DNA of 64,000 nt, from the NCBI RefSeq assembly GCF_003171515.1, contig NC_089393.1, forward strand, positions 2,418,001 to 2,482,000. Reading direction: 5' to 3'. The position numbers and the translations under genes were made by a program. The first letter of the stretch is position 1. Each line of letters starts with the position of its first letter. This document shows positions 19,132 through 31,440 of the stretch, one piece after another. The DNA is from Pyrenophora tritici-repentis. Taxonomy: Eukaryota > Ascomycota > Dothideomycetes > Pleosporales > Pleosporaceae. The notes beneath the pieces are model-generated. The model saw only the letters and a list, made by a program, of their open reading frames with translations. It ran no database searches and had not been told where the DNA came from.

Positions 19132-20899
19132 ATGGGCCTGCCAGAAAAGATTGAAACGCGCCTCTTCATCAATGGAGAAGTTTGTGTTTTCTGTCGATAG
19201 AAGAGACCTGAGCTGACGATTGCACAGTTTGTCGAATCATCCAATGGCAAAACATTCGACATAATAAACCCCTCCACATTGAAGCTGGTCGCCAAGGGTC
19301 CGTCTCGTTCAACTCACAAGCAACCCATGTATACTCATCATCTCAACAGTACACGAGGCATCTGAGCAAGACACCGACAATGCTGTGGCCGCTGCCAAAG
19401 CTGCGTTCCCTGCCTGGTCTGCACTATCTCCAGATCAAAGAGGCCAGTACTTCAAAAAGCTGGCGAAGCTCATCCGGGAAAACAACGATGAATTGGCTAC
19501 TCTGGAGGCAAGCTCTATGGGTCGTCCCGTAACCGAGTTTTTCGAAGGAAATGCCGCCGCCGCCAAGTGGGATCGCTACGCAGAAATTGGGTACAATGTG
19601 CAAGGTAGGAGGTACGATGCATGGTCAAGGTAGTATGCTGATGGAAATCAGGCACGACTAGCGTGGCTACTCCAGGCTATGTCAACATGACATTACGCCA
19701 GCCATATGGTGTCGTGGCCGCCATCATTCCATGGAACGTACCCTTGTATTTCATGGCAGCCAAATTAGCGCCGGCATTGATTACAGGAAACACAACCGTC
19801 TTGAAGAGCTCTGAAAAGGCGCCGTTGACGGTAAATATCCCGGTGGCTTAATGTTCAATAAGCTGACTGTAGTAGTCAGCTAAAGTCGCGGCCTTGGTAC
19901 AGCAGGCAGGATTCCCCCCTGGTGTGATCAATATCATCACGGGCTTCGGAAATGTCAGCGGATCCATTCTGAGTAGCCACATGGATGTCAGAGCTCTGTC
20001 GTTCACTGGGTCTAGTCGCACAGGACGCATCATCCAAGCCGCTGCCGCCAAGTCCAATTTGAAGCAAGTGTACCTTGAGCTTGGTGGCAAGTCACCAGCA
20101 ATCGTTTTCGAAGATGCCGACATTGAGAAGGCTGTAAAGGACACAGCGCACAGTGTTCAGTGGAACAGCGGGCAGGTTTGCATGGCCAACTCTCGTGTGT
20201 ATGTTCAGGATACAATCGCCGACAGGTACATTGAGCTTTTCAAGCAACGCTTTGAAAACGATACCAAGATGGGCGACCCACTCGATGCGGGTGAGAGTGG
20301 CGTCAATCACGGTCCACAGGCAGATGAGGCGCAGCACAAGACGATCATTCAGTATTTGGAATCGGGGAAACAGTCTGGTGGAGAACTCATCACGGGTGGT
20401 GGAGCCCCGTCAGATCGCCAAGGCTACTACATCCAACCTACCATTTTCAAGAACACGCCAGAAGACGCCAAGATCATGAAAGAGGAGATTTTTGGTCCTG
20501 TCGTCAGCATCAATGTGTTCAAATCAGAGGATGAAGTCCTTGCAAAAGCCAACGCAACCGAGTTCGTCTCATCCCTCTTGGCGAGTACAAGATGAAACAC
20601 TCTGACTAAGGTGAATCTAGGTTCGGATTGTATGCGTCGGTATTTACAAAAGATATCGACCGAGCAATGCGTTTCGCAAAGGCCCTCGAAGCTGGCACGG
20701 TTGGTATAAATTGTACCTCGCCTGGTGAGTGATGACAGGGTGATGACATGTGTGTCGCATGCTAACACTGCCAACAGTGACTGCCGTGGACATGCCGTTT
20801 GGTGGATACAAGTCATCAGGATCGGGTCGTGAGGGCGAGCCATTGTACTCTCTTGACAACTTCCTGGAGACGAAGACGGTTCTGATTAAGATATCCTAG
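19132..20899 (+). CDS. NAD(P)-dependent aldehyde dehydrogenase
   Basis: Seven exons (19132-19179, 19228-19297, 19350-19604, 19652-19830, 19876-20561, 20621-20724, 20778-20899) join in phase to 487 aa, the standard ALDH length. Catalytic Cys286 lies in [11 protein letters not shown] and general-base Glu252 in LELGGKSP; the PWNVPLYF segment, a GSSRTGR variant of the cofactor-loop motif and EEIFGPV are all present. The enzyme oxidises an aldehyde to the carboxylic acid in the cytosol. Beside a stilbene-type dioxygenase, the likely substrate is an aromatic aldehyde such as a hydroxybenzaldehyde; this is inference. Donors of introns 2 (GTCCGT) and 5 (GTTCGT) are weak, but the family alignment fixes those junctions. 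Confidence 0.88.
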
Positions 20900-21208
20900 A
20901 GTTGCGACATGAATCGAGCAAGTGCCATATGATTTGCTGTCCTCGTAACGCTATTCCTCGTTTGCTTTGGAATTTGATTAGCCGACCCGGCAGGACCTGC
21001 AGGGTGGCCTCGGGTGCGCACCGAACGACCAACGCGCCAGTAGATCCCCCGCTAGAAGTGGCGGCCCTTTTCCTTTGCTCCCAACAGCGGCAAGCACAAC
21101 GCTCCATGTTTTCTCCACGAACTGCTGCAAGTCTGCCGAATGAGTACCTTGTATCGTTACTAGTGCCATCCCATTCGGCTGGGCTATCGCCGTGGTTGTC
21201 GGCTGGAT
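20900..21208. promoter_or_regulatory. Spacer between ALDH and regulator genes
   Basis: The only item noted is CCGACCCGG (20982-20990), an everted CCG-N3-CGG pair. Opposing open frames here are GC-rich shadows. Confidence 0.3.
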
Positions 21209-23546
21209 ATGGCCGACCTCTCCGCCCCCCCGCCACGACCGCTGGCGCCACCTAACGGCAGAGCGCCAAATCCTCATCGCGTCCACAGCAGCTGCGATCG
21301 CTGCCGAAGCAGGAAAACAAAGGTAGCGCTCCCTCGTACTGTTGCGCCTGATAGTGATTAATCGTTTTCGCAGTGCATTGATCCGAGTACGCCTGTCCAT
21401 AAGAGGATGGTCGCCTTCTGTCATGACTGACTCTCTCTAGTCCCAGGCCCATGTCGTTACTGTGCTCGCACAGGGGCTGTCTGCACCATCGCCACCCCAA
21501 GGAGAAAGAGACCCTACTATCATGTCACCGAAGAAGAGTACCAGTGTTCTATGCGAATCTTGGAGCACTTTTTTCCTGGTCATGAATTGAACTTGCAATC
21601 ACTCCGAACCATTGCCAAAGCCATCAAGGACGGCACTTTCAATGCTGAACCTGTCCAGCATACAGAAGGCCTCTTCACGAGTGCCCATCCCTCGCCCGAC
21701 GATGGCGAAAGCGTCGAAGATGGCGAGGAGCAGGATGTCCAGGAGCTCCACGAGCCTCTAGGATGTATGATGAAGGACTCTAGAGGAAAGTTCCGCTACG
21801 TCGGTGCTCATAGTGAGATACCCTTCAACGCTGCAGTGGCAACCCTGGGTATGCAAAGGAAGAACCCCTCCATCATCCCAACGCCCAAGGTAGGATCATA
21901 TCCGCCTACGCTTGCGACTGCATCACCGGCCACTACCCCAGGAGGCGTAGAAGAGAGCTACTATCTACCCGGCCGAGAACTGTGTGATGTTTACATCTCG
22001 CGCTTCTTGGAAGAAGTTCACTGCATATTTTGGCTCTACCCCGTTGAAACATTGTTGCGGCGTGTGGACAGCACATACTCCGAGTCAGCGCCACGTTCGT
22101 CAAGCTCCTGGATGTGCTCCCTCTACATCATGTTTGCCATGGGCGCTGCGAACTATGTAGGCGATAATGGCAAGTCTCCGCCACCAGACTGGCCAGCTGC
22201 GTTGGACTTGAAGACTTCTGAGGACTACATCACGCTTGCCAAACAACTCATTCCCACAGTGTACGACGAGGCTGACATTGACAGCATCCGTGCCATGGCC
22301 ATGATGGTATGGCATACATGATACCTTTGTATGATTGCACTAGCTAACCAGCACCAGTCTCTTGCCATGGAAACCTTATGCTCCAGAGTCAGCTCCTACT
22401 TGTACATGGGAGCCAGTGTGCAGATGGCGTATTCACTCGGTTTACATCGCGACCAGACGGCAGAAAGTGCTAGCGCAATGGATCGAGAACAGAATCGCAG
22501 GATTTGGTGGTCACTTTTCATGCTCGATCAAGAGATCTCGTCTAGAGGCGGCAGCCCAACCGTTATCGACGAGCGCTTCACCAAAGTCACCACGCTCATG
22601 CCCTCCGAGCAGATTCTATATCCAGGACTACACACACCACTAGCGTGGCTAACGACAGCAGTTTCTCTTTGTCGATTGAAGCGCGACATCATCCAATCCG
22701 TCTACATGGAGCGCTCATCAAATTCGATATCCTTCTCAACAGTATCAAACTCGCTACTCCTACTCCAGAAATGGTATCGTCAAGTTCCAGCGCATCTCAA
22801 ATACGACGTACCTTCACCCCCTACGCATAAACGCGCAGTCGCCATAATACACCTCCAATACTGGAGCACTACAATTCTCCTAACCCGACCCTTCCTCCTC
22901 TACCTCGTCATAAAGTACAGCACACTAGCGTCAAGTAAAAAGATATGGTTCGAGCGCATGGGCAAAACATGCATTGACGCAGCACAGAAAAGCGCTGCGA
23001 TCCTAGCGCAAATGGCGGATGACGGTGTACTATCTAGCTTGACGGCTTTCGATAGCACATGCATCCTGCGACTACTCATGGTTTTTGTACTTGCATACGC
23101 GCATACAAGAACACCGCAATACAACGCAAACATCGAGAAGCTAGTATCGATTATCCGCGGTATGGAGCAGATTGGCTTTACGAAAATGGTCACTGAGGAA
23201 ACACCGATGCGCCTTGCAGAACTGGGCATACCGGAGCGTGTGAGCCCGAGCAATGGAGATGCGAATGCACCCGTGCATTTGGATGACGACATGATTGCCC
23301 AGCTTTGGGGAAACTGGGACCCGTAAGTTCTTTTTGTGGTCATGGTTTGTTTTTGCAATAGATAACTAACGCTATGGACACAGCAACTTCATGACGCCGT
23401 TGCAAGCACAGCAGAGTCTGGACTTGACATTTGACGATTCTGGCGCTTTCGATATCAACTCAGAGATCTTGGCGTTTACAAATCTGGACGAGTCGATTGT
23501 TATCGACCCGGTGCATGCGTATTCGCATTTTGAAATGCAGCAATGA
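21209..23546 (+). CDS. Zn(II)2Cys6 transcription factor with fungal-specific domain
   Basis: Five exons (21209-21322, 21374-21386, 21441-22306, 22358-23322, 23384-23546) give 706 aa. The zinc cluster is at residues 31-57: CDRCRSRKTKC, a short linker, then CRYCARTGAVC, followed by a basic PRRKR. Exon 2 is only 13 nt and encodes part of the cluster linker; leaving either flanking intron unspliced gives a stop. The middle of the protein matches the fungal_trans region (LGLHRD followed by RRIWWSLFMLDQE). The acidic end near residues 670-695 may activate transcription. It is the only regulator near the dioxygenase, SnoaL-like and ALDH genes, so a pathway-specific role is plausible. Confidence 0.88.
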
Positions 23547-24257
23547 ACGTCGTACGATATTATACGGCTGGTGTGTACCGGCGAATCCATGCGCCACGCT
23601 GAGCCAGCCACCACTACCAGCGTCAAGTCCTAACTTGGTTCTATTGATATCCACCCACGGGCATAACGGACCGCCACCCCAGACTACTCCGGTCCTTCGT
23701 CACGCCATCTAAAATAAGGGCTGCCGGTATGAGCAACGAATCGCTCCCAGCACCAGCGTCAGGGAACAGCTCATTGGACGCGACTATGGCGTTTTGAGTA
23801 CCAACAGAACCATAAAGCGGTCAGCATCGCCAACAGACACCGAAACGGCAAGGAATGTAAACGAATAAACTGAGGGTACACGAGCGGAGCCAACGCCATT
23901 TGTGGATTATGGAGGAAATAAGGATGAAGGGAAGGAAGTGTAAGGATATACCAGGGAGTAGATAGATAACATTCTTCATAGTAACAATAACATTTTTCTA
24001 TTTGTATAGGACAGACGATATCATGTGCTACTTTCTCATCATCGTCTACCACCCCACACTACTCTCGTGTCAGGACTGAGTAAAGCTGTCCGTTCGGAAT
24101 CACGCAACGCGAGCGAAAATACAATATCTGTCTCGAAAAGACAAGCGTAGCAGTGAAATTCAAGGGGGGAAAGATATGTCATTGCTAATTTCTCACAGCA
24201 AATGAAATCCTCCACACGTGTCTCCTCCCACGTAACACTATCCTCTATCTCTCTTGC
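23547..24257. other. Convergent 3' region, nothing recognised
   Basis: Lies between the 3' ends of the regulator and the broken protease gene. Minor frames here are not supported. Confidence 0.4.
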
Positions 24258-25168
24258 TTAATAGGGCAAGGCCAAGAAAACTTCCCTCATCTTCTCGTAA
24301 TTCGGCGTCCCCAACCCAGTCACAGGATCCCACCCTTTGCTCGCCGGAAACCCATTCGTCCCACATCCTGGATTCCAGCCTTCCGTCCCATCATTAAACA
24401 TGCCGGGATTCTCATACATGAAGGGATTCAAAAAGCCCACCGGTCTCTTCCCCGCCTCCAAACGCTCTTCATTCAGCAAGTTGATAATAGATTCAAAGAT
24501 GGGTGCAGACGCCGAAGTGCCGCCAACATCAATTGTGTTGTTTAAATACACGATTACGAGATTGAGACCCAAGGCAGCGACATCGGGGTACCCGCGGCTG
24601 GAAGAATTGAAAACCGACTCGCCGTATTTGCGCGCGTAAGACGTGAGGTAAGTCTCTACAGCCGAGGACTGAAACAAAGGCCTTGGAAAAACGGAAGAGA
24701 AGCCGCCACCGGAGCAATAAGAATTAGCACCATCCGGTACAGCGACCGCGACCTCACCATTGATCCACGCAGACTTTAGATCCGTAGCGCCCACAGCCGT
24801 AATATACGGACATGTAAGCCGGGAAACTCGGCGAGAACCTTTTCCCGTTCGGATCCACATACCCGTACACTTCATTCAAACACGCGTTGGGGTAAACGGA
24901 GTTGTACGTGTTGGCGACGCCGGAATCGCCAGAAGCGAAGATTACGGAGACGCCTTGTAGGGCTAGTTTCATCCATTCGCGGCATTGGCGCTCTTGGTAG
25001 AAGACCGGGAGGGCGCCTTCGATTTGGGCATAGGAAACGGAGATTACGTTTGATACGGGGGCGCCGCCGCATTGGAGGGGTCCTGAGTAGCCGCCTTCGT
25101 TGGGGTCCGGGTACGCGGAGTCTACGTAGGGTTGGTTGCCGCCTTGGTAGGTGCAGTAATATCCGTCC

Positions 25169-25214
<46 letters not shown>

Positions 25215-26356
25215 GGTTAGAAAATGGGGGATAGGGAAGAGGTGTGGATGGGGGCGTGATTTACAAGAGCGTCGAGGAATATGTTAAAGGTACCGACTGA
25301 ATCTACGTTTACAGAGTCTCCGATTTGGCACAATCGCGTGCTTTGGGAGTGGATGATTGAATAGGCGGTTTGGAAATCTAAGGCGCTTTCGATGACTTGT
25401 GAGGCTTTGGCTACGGTTAGGTTGGAGTGCTTGCCGCCGTCAATTGAGATGAAGTCCACGACTACTTCGGATGTGATTTTGGGAGATGTCCATCTCTGGA
25501 GGAAGACTTGGAGATCCGGGAGGTAGAGGTAATCTGACCACTCGGCAATGCCTAGCCTGTTGCTCTCGTGCTTGAACTTGGCGACGGGGATCTTGTAGAT
25601 GGCTCGCAGGCAGTTAATTGTGATTAGAATGCGGCACATGTCGAGATTGTCAAGAGAGCCGGTCTTGGGGCTGACTTCTGTCATCATTTTGGGCAGTTTC
25701 TGCGCTACTGGCTTCAAGCTGTCGAGTTGGATCGTGGGCATGATGAAGTCGACATGTTCGCGTACTTCGTGGGGAAGTCCGTACTTGTCACATGCAATGC
25801 GAGAGCCACCAGTCTCGTGCTTGTAGTGGTAGTACTTGGTTTGCAACAAGTCCTCTAGTTCTGAGACTGAAGCTGAGAACTCTACCCAGTTACATCCTAT
25901 ACCTTATCAGTAGACATATATTTCAGGTTTAGGGACGTGACTAACCATGTGAGTGCTTGACACGGGCGCGGTCGATTCCTGATGAATGAAGCCAGTCAAG
26001 AGTAGCATCGGACGTCTCCGGGTGTGGTGCAAACATGTTAGCGACTTGTTCACCGGTCCAATGCTTCCCTAAAATCAATTCTCAGATGAATCCTCATTGT
26101 AGAACAAGAGTAGCACATACCAAAGTTTGGCGAATCTGGATCCGAGATATCGTGAAGAAAGCGGTCGCCATGCTCCAGGTTCCGCTGCTTCAAACCGATT
26201 CGAACAGGCAAGATGGCATCTCTCGGTGCACGCGACTGCTTAGTCCACGCAGAAGGGAGCGCATCTCGCTTCTCGTGAAGTGTGCGTGTGTGTGTTGAGG
26301 GGTTTGCTGATCGCCAACCCATTGAGGGCGAACACGATCCATGCAGAGAGAAGCAT
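24258..26356 (-). pseudogene. Sedolisin (S53, tripeptidyl-peptidase-like) gene with two frameshifts
   Basis: Four exons are clear (26121-26356, 25946-26068, 25265-25896, 24258-25167). They encode a signal peptide, a pro-kumamolisin activation domain and an S53 catalytic domain. Glu and Asp in IESALDFQ, Asp in FASGDSGV and Ser in GGTSASAP are intact. Two breaks spoil it. The signal-peptide frame and the propeptide frame disagree across a CA-repeat (26281-26296), as if one dinucleotide unit were lost. A one-base excess lies in the AA pair at 24816-24817 before TCPYITAVGATDL. The intact family member would be an acid-active secreted exo- or endopeptidase of about 630 aa. Sequencing error is possible, but two separate lesions, one in a slippage-prone tract, favour recent pseudogenisation. 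Confidence 0.72.
25175..25212. repeat. (TG)n microsatellite inside the sedolisin gene's third intron
   Basis: About 19 uninterrupted TG units (CA on the coding strand) inside intron 25168-25264. The tract makes this intron (97 nt) about twice the length of the others. Confidence 0.85.
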
Positions 26357-27290
26357 CTTATCTGGAATTGTACCTGAGGACGATGGGGTGAAGTGACTAT
26401 TTAAATAGCAGCCCGGCAGAGATCTGCAATATACACAACACTGTAACATTTACGACTCGGTGTCATGGGCTCATTATCAGCCAATGGCGTCGTTCTACAC
26501 CTCATTCTTGCAGATACGATAATCTTCCCCACCGGGGCTCAATTATAGTTCAGAAGGGCTTCAGGTTTATAAACCAAGCCCTGCAGCAGCGAACAGGATT
26601 ACCGAGCCGATGGAGATCAATCCGTAAACCGGAACTTATGGCGTAGTCCAAAGGCCGCATGAAGACTGGTGGTTCTCCCTGATTGCAGATCTGGTGCGTC
26701 GATGTAATCATTTGAAGACTTTTGGATGCAGTAGTTTTGGGTGCCTCGTTATAAGGTCGACTGTACTATGAAAGGCGGCATGAAACACTCAGATTTACGG
26801 CCCATTGAGAAACTGCCATAATTCCCGAATGAATCTCTGGAGCATTGCTTACTACCCAGCACATAGTCGTCTTCGGTCTCGCGCGCAGACATTGACTGGC
26901 GCAAATGTGGGATACCATAACCACATTACCTACCTAGCGAACCCAACACCCCCCCCCCATCAACAACGCAATAAACGATATCAAACATGCACTAGCAACC
27001 CTCGCTACGGTACGCCCACCCAACATCCAGTAAGACCATGTTAGCAAGGCCCGAATGCATCGGGCTGACACTGAAACGCTTGAGCCACCCCGTATTGTTG
27101 GGCTCTGTCAACTGACCAAATCTCGTCGAACAGTGTCGTGAACAGTAATTCATCTATTACAATCGCACTATCTAAGGGTCGAATGATGGCTCCGCTATGC
27201 AAAGCAATGCATGCCAAAAGGTTGTATCCACGGGGGTAATGATGTTAGGTATGATGAAGAAAAGGCCGCTCATTCCATCGTCGCCCAAGC
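26357..27290. other. Intergenic, nothing recognised
   Basis: Upstream of the protease pseudogene and downstream of the Rab gene. A C-run (26951-26958) is the only simple sequence. Confidence 0.4.
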
Positions 27291-28125
27291 TCAACAGCAA
27301 CTACCCCAGCCCTGTGCTTTCCCCTTCTTACTCGCATCGTTCAAATTGACGCCTGCCCTATTCGCACCTCCCCCGCCCGGGCCTTTGACCCCGCTCCTCC
27401 GATCGTTCAAGTCGTACTTGCCCGCTTCTATGTTCTGGTATATCCGCTCCGCGACTTCCAGAAAGGCTCGTTCCACACCTTCGCCACTCTTGGCGCTCGT
27501 CTCAACGTACTGCATGACGCCATTTGCTTTACACCATTCCTCGGCTTCCTCCTTTGTGACTTGTCGCTTGTTCGCCGCCTCTGAGTCGGTGACGGTGGAT
27601 GAGCCTGCCAGATCCGACTTGTTGCCTACCAATACCACGACGATACCCTCCTCTGCAATCTGGCGCAGGTCGTGCAGCCATGATGTAGCAGATAGGAATG
27701 TGTTCTTGCGCGAGATATCAAAGACAAGTAGGGCGCCTGAAGCACCTCGGAAGTAACTCCTTGTGATACTCTTGTACGTCTCTTGCCCCGCTGTATCCCA
27801 GAGCGAGAGCTTCATGTGCTTTTGTTCTTGTTTTTGCTTGGTCGGCGATACGGGCGCTTGTGCTTGTGGGGATTTGGAGGGATTGTTGATGCTGAGGGAT
27901 AGCGAGGCTGGAGGGCCCACGGGGACGATGCGCGACCCAAACTCTACGCCGATGGTTACGTCGTGATGTGGTGAGAAGCGGCCTTCGCAGAGGCGCACTG
28001 TAAGCTATGAACAGTCAATATAGAGATGATACGAGGTAAGAAATGCTGTCGCATACACTTGATTTACCGCATCCCGAGTCACCCAGCGATACAATCTTCG
28101 CTATGTAATCCCATGGCTGAGCCAT
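27291..28125 (-). CDS. Rab-type small GTPase (Rab2/Rab4/Rab14-like)
   Basis: Two exons (28057-28125, 27291-28004; intron 52 nt) give 260 aa. The P-loop GDSGCGKSS ends exactly at the intron. TIGVEFG (switch I), WDTAGQE (switch II), NKSD (guanine specificity) and ETSAK follow in order, and the protein ends GSCC, a double-cysteine geranylgeranylation signal. It is a membrane-traffic switch at Golgi or endosomes. Between the switch I strand and WDTAGQE there is an unusual insertion of about 35 residues rich in Ser, Pro, Gln and Lys (approximately residues 50-85), and a second insertion near the NKSD loop, making it longer than the usual 205-220 aa. Subfamily is inferred from the RSYFRGASGALLVFDI region. 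Confidence 0.85.
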
Positions 28126-29059
28126 GTTGCGTGGGTTGAATTCCCTCTGGTGGCGCAAGCTTGGATGATGATTTACAGCAAATTCAGCACGTGTCCTCGG
28201 AGATGTTAGGGGATTCGAGGTTTATGCAGAGGGCAGTGGTTGGTAAGTTGTCTGTTTGTGTGTGTTTGGTGAGCACCAAGCTAGATGACGGTGACTTGTG
28301 TGAGGGTTCAACAATGCGGTCATAGCTCGGCAGTCGCTTGAGTCTCGAGCCAGAGTCTTAGGATGCGGGCAGCCGTCAAAAGCAAGAATCAATGAAGCTA
28401 TCGCAAGCTCTGGCTGGCAGAGAAGGGGTTCATGTTCTTTTTCTCTGTGCCTAGTCTGTCTCTATCAAATTCACAGCTCGTGATGTGGTGCATCGTCTTG
28501 GCGTGCGCGGCTTTTAGTAAGTGAAGGCAACCATCAAAGGAGCGACAGTCAAAGCTATTAGCCCGGTCAAAGGCCCATATAAATTCAGCTTTAGCAACTT
28601 TAGCGACTGCGCGCAGCTCCAGGGGTGGAGCATCTGGTGAGCTAGAGCACTATAGCGCGTACTGCATGTTCACGAGGTACCGGCCCCGATATCGATAACC
28701 CGAGCCCGATGATTGATGAGCAACGCAGCGGACCTGCAACACAACTCCGACGCCACAAACCTCAGCACCTATACATGTCATAGCCACGCGCTGCTCTATT
28801 GATATCATCCTCCAGACGCTGCGACTGTCTTTTCCCAGTCTTCACTGCGACTGCCGCTCGCGTCGGGCTGCATGTCTCTTAGGACTGCGTCATCCGCGAC
28901 TGCCTCTTGTACTTCGGTACCCTTGCACCCGACAGCCTCACAACCGCTGACCTCCAGCTTCTTTCACCAGAGGCATACACCACACTCGCGATAATTCTAC
29001 CGGCGTGACGGCGGACGCTTGTATACTCTCCAGACGATCCATCGCTAGCTTTGCCTATC
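28126..29059. promoter_or_regulatory. Divergent promoter region of the Rab and choline-transporter-like genes
   Basis: The 934 bp hold no gene. CATATAAAT at 28576-28584, about 480 bp upstream of the transporter ATG, could be a TATA element. CT-rich stretches precede the transporter gene. Confidence 0.4.
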
Positions 29060-31440
29060 ATGTTCTCCGAATGTAAGTAGCGCGCTGCCTTATCAGGTAC
29101 ATGTGACAGAGCCACCGCCTCTGTCATGGATAGCCTGCGGACTCGCGTGACTGACATGCGTGCCCTCAAGATGCATCCAAGTTCCTTTCACAGTCTCAGT
29201 CGCGACTGTCACTGGGTCAGCCCGAGTCGGTATCGAACCGCAACGCCCCCGAGAGGCAACGGCCTTCATCGCGAGCTGCCCAGGCCTACCAACAGCGTCG
29301 CAACAACATGCCGAACCCCTACAACTCGCAGGCCATGAGCCGCTTTGCATTTGCTTCTAGGACTTCGAATGCGCCAGCCCCATTATTCTACTCGGCCACG
29401 GATGACTTTCGCGAGGAAGACGACCATGTCGAGCATGACCGCGAAATGGCCGACCACTACGCACTGCAACGATCGCGGCGTCAGTTCGGTGCGAGCCACC
29501 TCTCAGAATCTTCCGAAGTTGAAGACGACCTCGCACAAGCTTCCGACCACACCATAGGAGCTGATAGGGACGAGAACGATGCGCCGGGCTATGGTTTGGG
29601 AAGAGGAATCAAGAGCTCATGGAGAGGCGACAAACCCGCACGCGGAAGATCAAACATGGTCACAAAGTCCGAAGACGAAGAGCGGGAGTCGAGCGTTCCA
29701 CTTTCCGAGACTACGGATCGCAGCAGCAGAGGAAGGGGGCACATGGTGGATGTCGAGCTAGAGTCTACAGATCGGGGGAGCATAGAAGAGCTGGATCGGG
29801 ATGAGCTGCTCGGACACCAGGACGAGCCGCCACCGCCATTCCAACAATTTCGTAACGCACGACCGAAGCGCGGCCGCAGTCCGCTACGACACCACCTGCC
29901 CATACCCGAAGAGACAGACGAAGACACGCTGTTATCGCATCCGCGTCCCATAAGTCCAGACCGCCAGAGCGTTCCCCAGGACGTCCCAGAAAATCCGGTA
30001 TCGGCACCACGGCATAACTTCTTTTGGGCTGAGCTCTTCATAATCGTCCAGTGTGCCATCTTTGGCACATGGTTCATTTCTCTACTCCAGGAATCGCCAC
30101 CGAACAAGAAGAACCCGTTGGGCGACACCATCTACACGGTGCTGCATTCATCATTCCATCTCATCGGGGTATATTCTTTGGTTTCTGTCCTTGTCGGAGT
30201 CTTGTGGCTATCGCTACTTCGGTCTTTTGCGCGACCCTTGGTCAATCTCATGCTGCTGGCGATACCAGTCATCTCCATTTCCTTCTTCTTCTACCCGTTT
30301 GTGTCGAGCTTCAAGGGGTCATGGCATGGCGACAGCGTGCAAGATCGGCTGATGCGCTGGTTCTCATTTGGACCACTATGTTTTGCGTTTTTCTGGGTAT
30401 ACACAGTCTGGAAGGCACGACACTCATTAGACAAAGCCACAGGAATGCTCGAATTCTCAAGCGAAATTCTTAGAGCGCAGTTCCCACTCCTACTCGTGGG
30501 CATTGCGACATTGGCTGCTGTGATAATCTGGTCTTGGATCTGGATCTTGATGTTCACTCGCTTGTTTCTCGGGGGTCACTTCGCCAGCAACAAGTCGCGA
30601 TGGATCATCGACACCAGCACGTGGTGGCTGGGCATGGCTTTCTTCCTCGACTACTTCTGGACCTTGTCCGTCATCGCAGGCGTACAACGCGCCACCACCG
30701 CCGCTACAGTATCTCAGTGGTACTTTCATCGCAATAGCGTGCCAGCCCCCGCTGCCAGCACCGTCGTCCAAGCCTCACTCAGTCACGCGACGTATACCAT
30801 GGCCGGCACCATCTGCATGTCAACCCTCATTTCCCTCCTGGTCCGCCTGCCGCTCATCGTCCTGCCGAGACGCCTCGCGGGCATGATTGGCATGTGCGCA
30901 TACTCCATCGTACCGACGCCCATCGCCGCTCTAACGAACCCACTCACTCTAACCTTTGCCTCGATCCACGGCGTCCCCCTCAATCAAGCCGCACGCGGCC
31001 TCTCACAAATGAACTTCATCTCCGCCGCCTCACCCACCACAACTCTCGGCCCCAGCTCCTTCAAAAACCACGGTCGACCCTCCATCCAATCATACCGTCT
31101 CGCCAAACTGCTTCTTCACGCAATCCGCTGGGTCATCACCCTCTCCCTCGGTTTCGGCGGTTGGGTTTCCACCGCCCGTATGCTCCAGCTCGGCAACGAA
31201 AGCGTGCCATACAAGGGTAGTTTGTACGCCTACGTCGTGGGACTCATCAGCGCAGCCATTGGTTGGGGTGCCCTCGGTGCCATGGAGGGTGTTCTAGGCG
31301 GTATCCTCGATGCGGTGCTTGTCTGCTGGGGAAGCGAAGTGGGCAGAGATGGTCAGGGCGAAGCGAGATATTGTGTTGATGCTGGCCGGTTGTTTGGAAA
31401 TGAAGTCACGGGTCAAGGGAGGGGGAGGTATGAAGTTTAA
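29060..31440 (+). CDS. Choline-transporter-like (CTL/Pns1 family) membrane protein
   Basis: A 13-nt first exon (29060-29072) with a perfect GTAAGT donor joins in phase to exon 2 (29171-31440) for 760 aa; without it the first ATG in exon 2 is at 29308 (710 aa). The first 280 residues are hydrophilic, acidic and Ser/Arg-rich, presumably cytosolic. The remainder has about ten membrane helices with the CTL-family core (FFWVYTVWKA, WWLGMAFFLDYFWT, then SQWYFHRN). Homologues are multi-span proteins of the plasma membrane or endomembranes; transport of choline is not proven for the fungal branch. No N-terminal signal peptide is present, as usual for the family. Confidence 0.82.
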
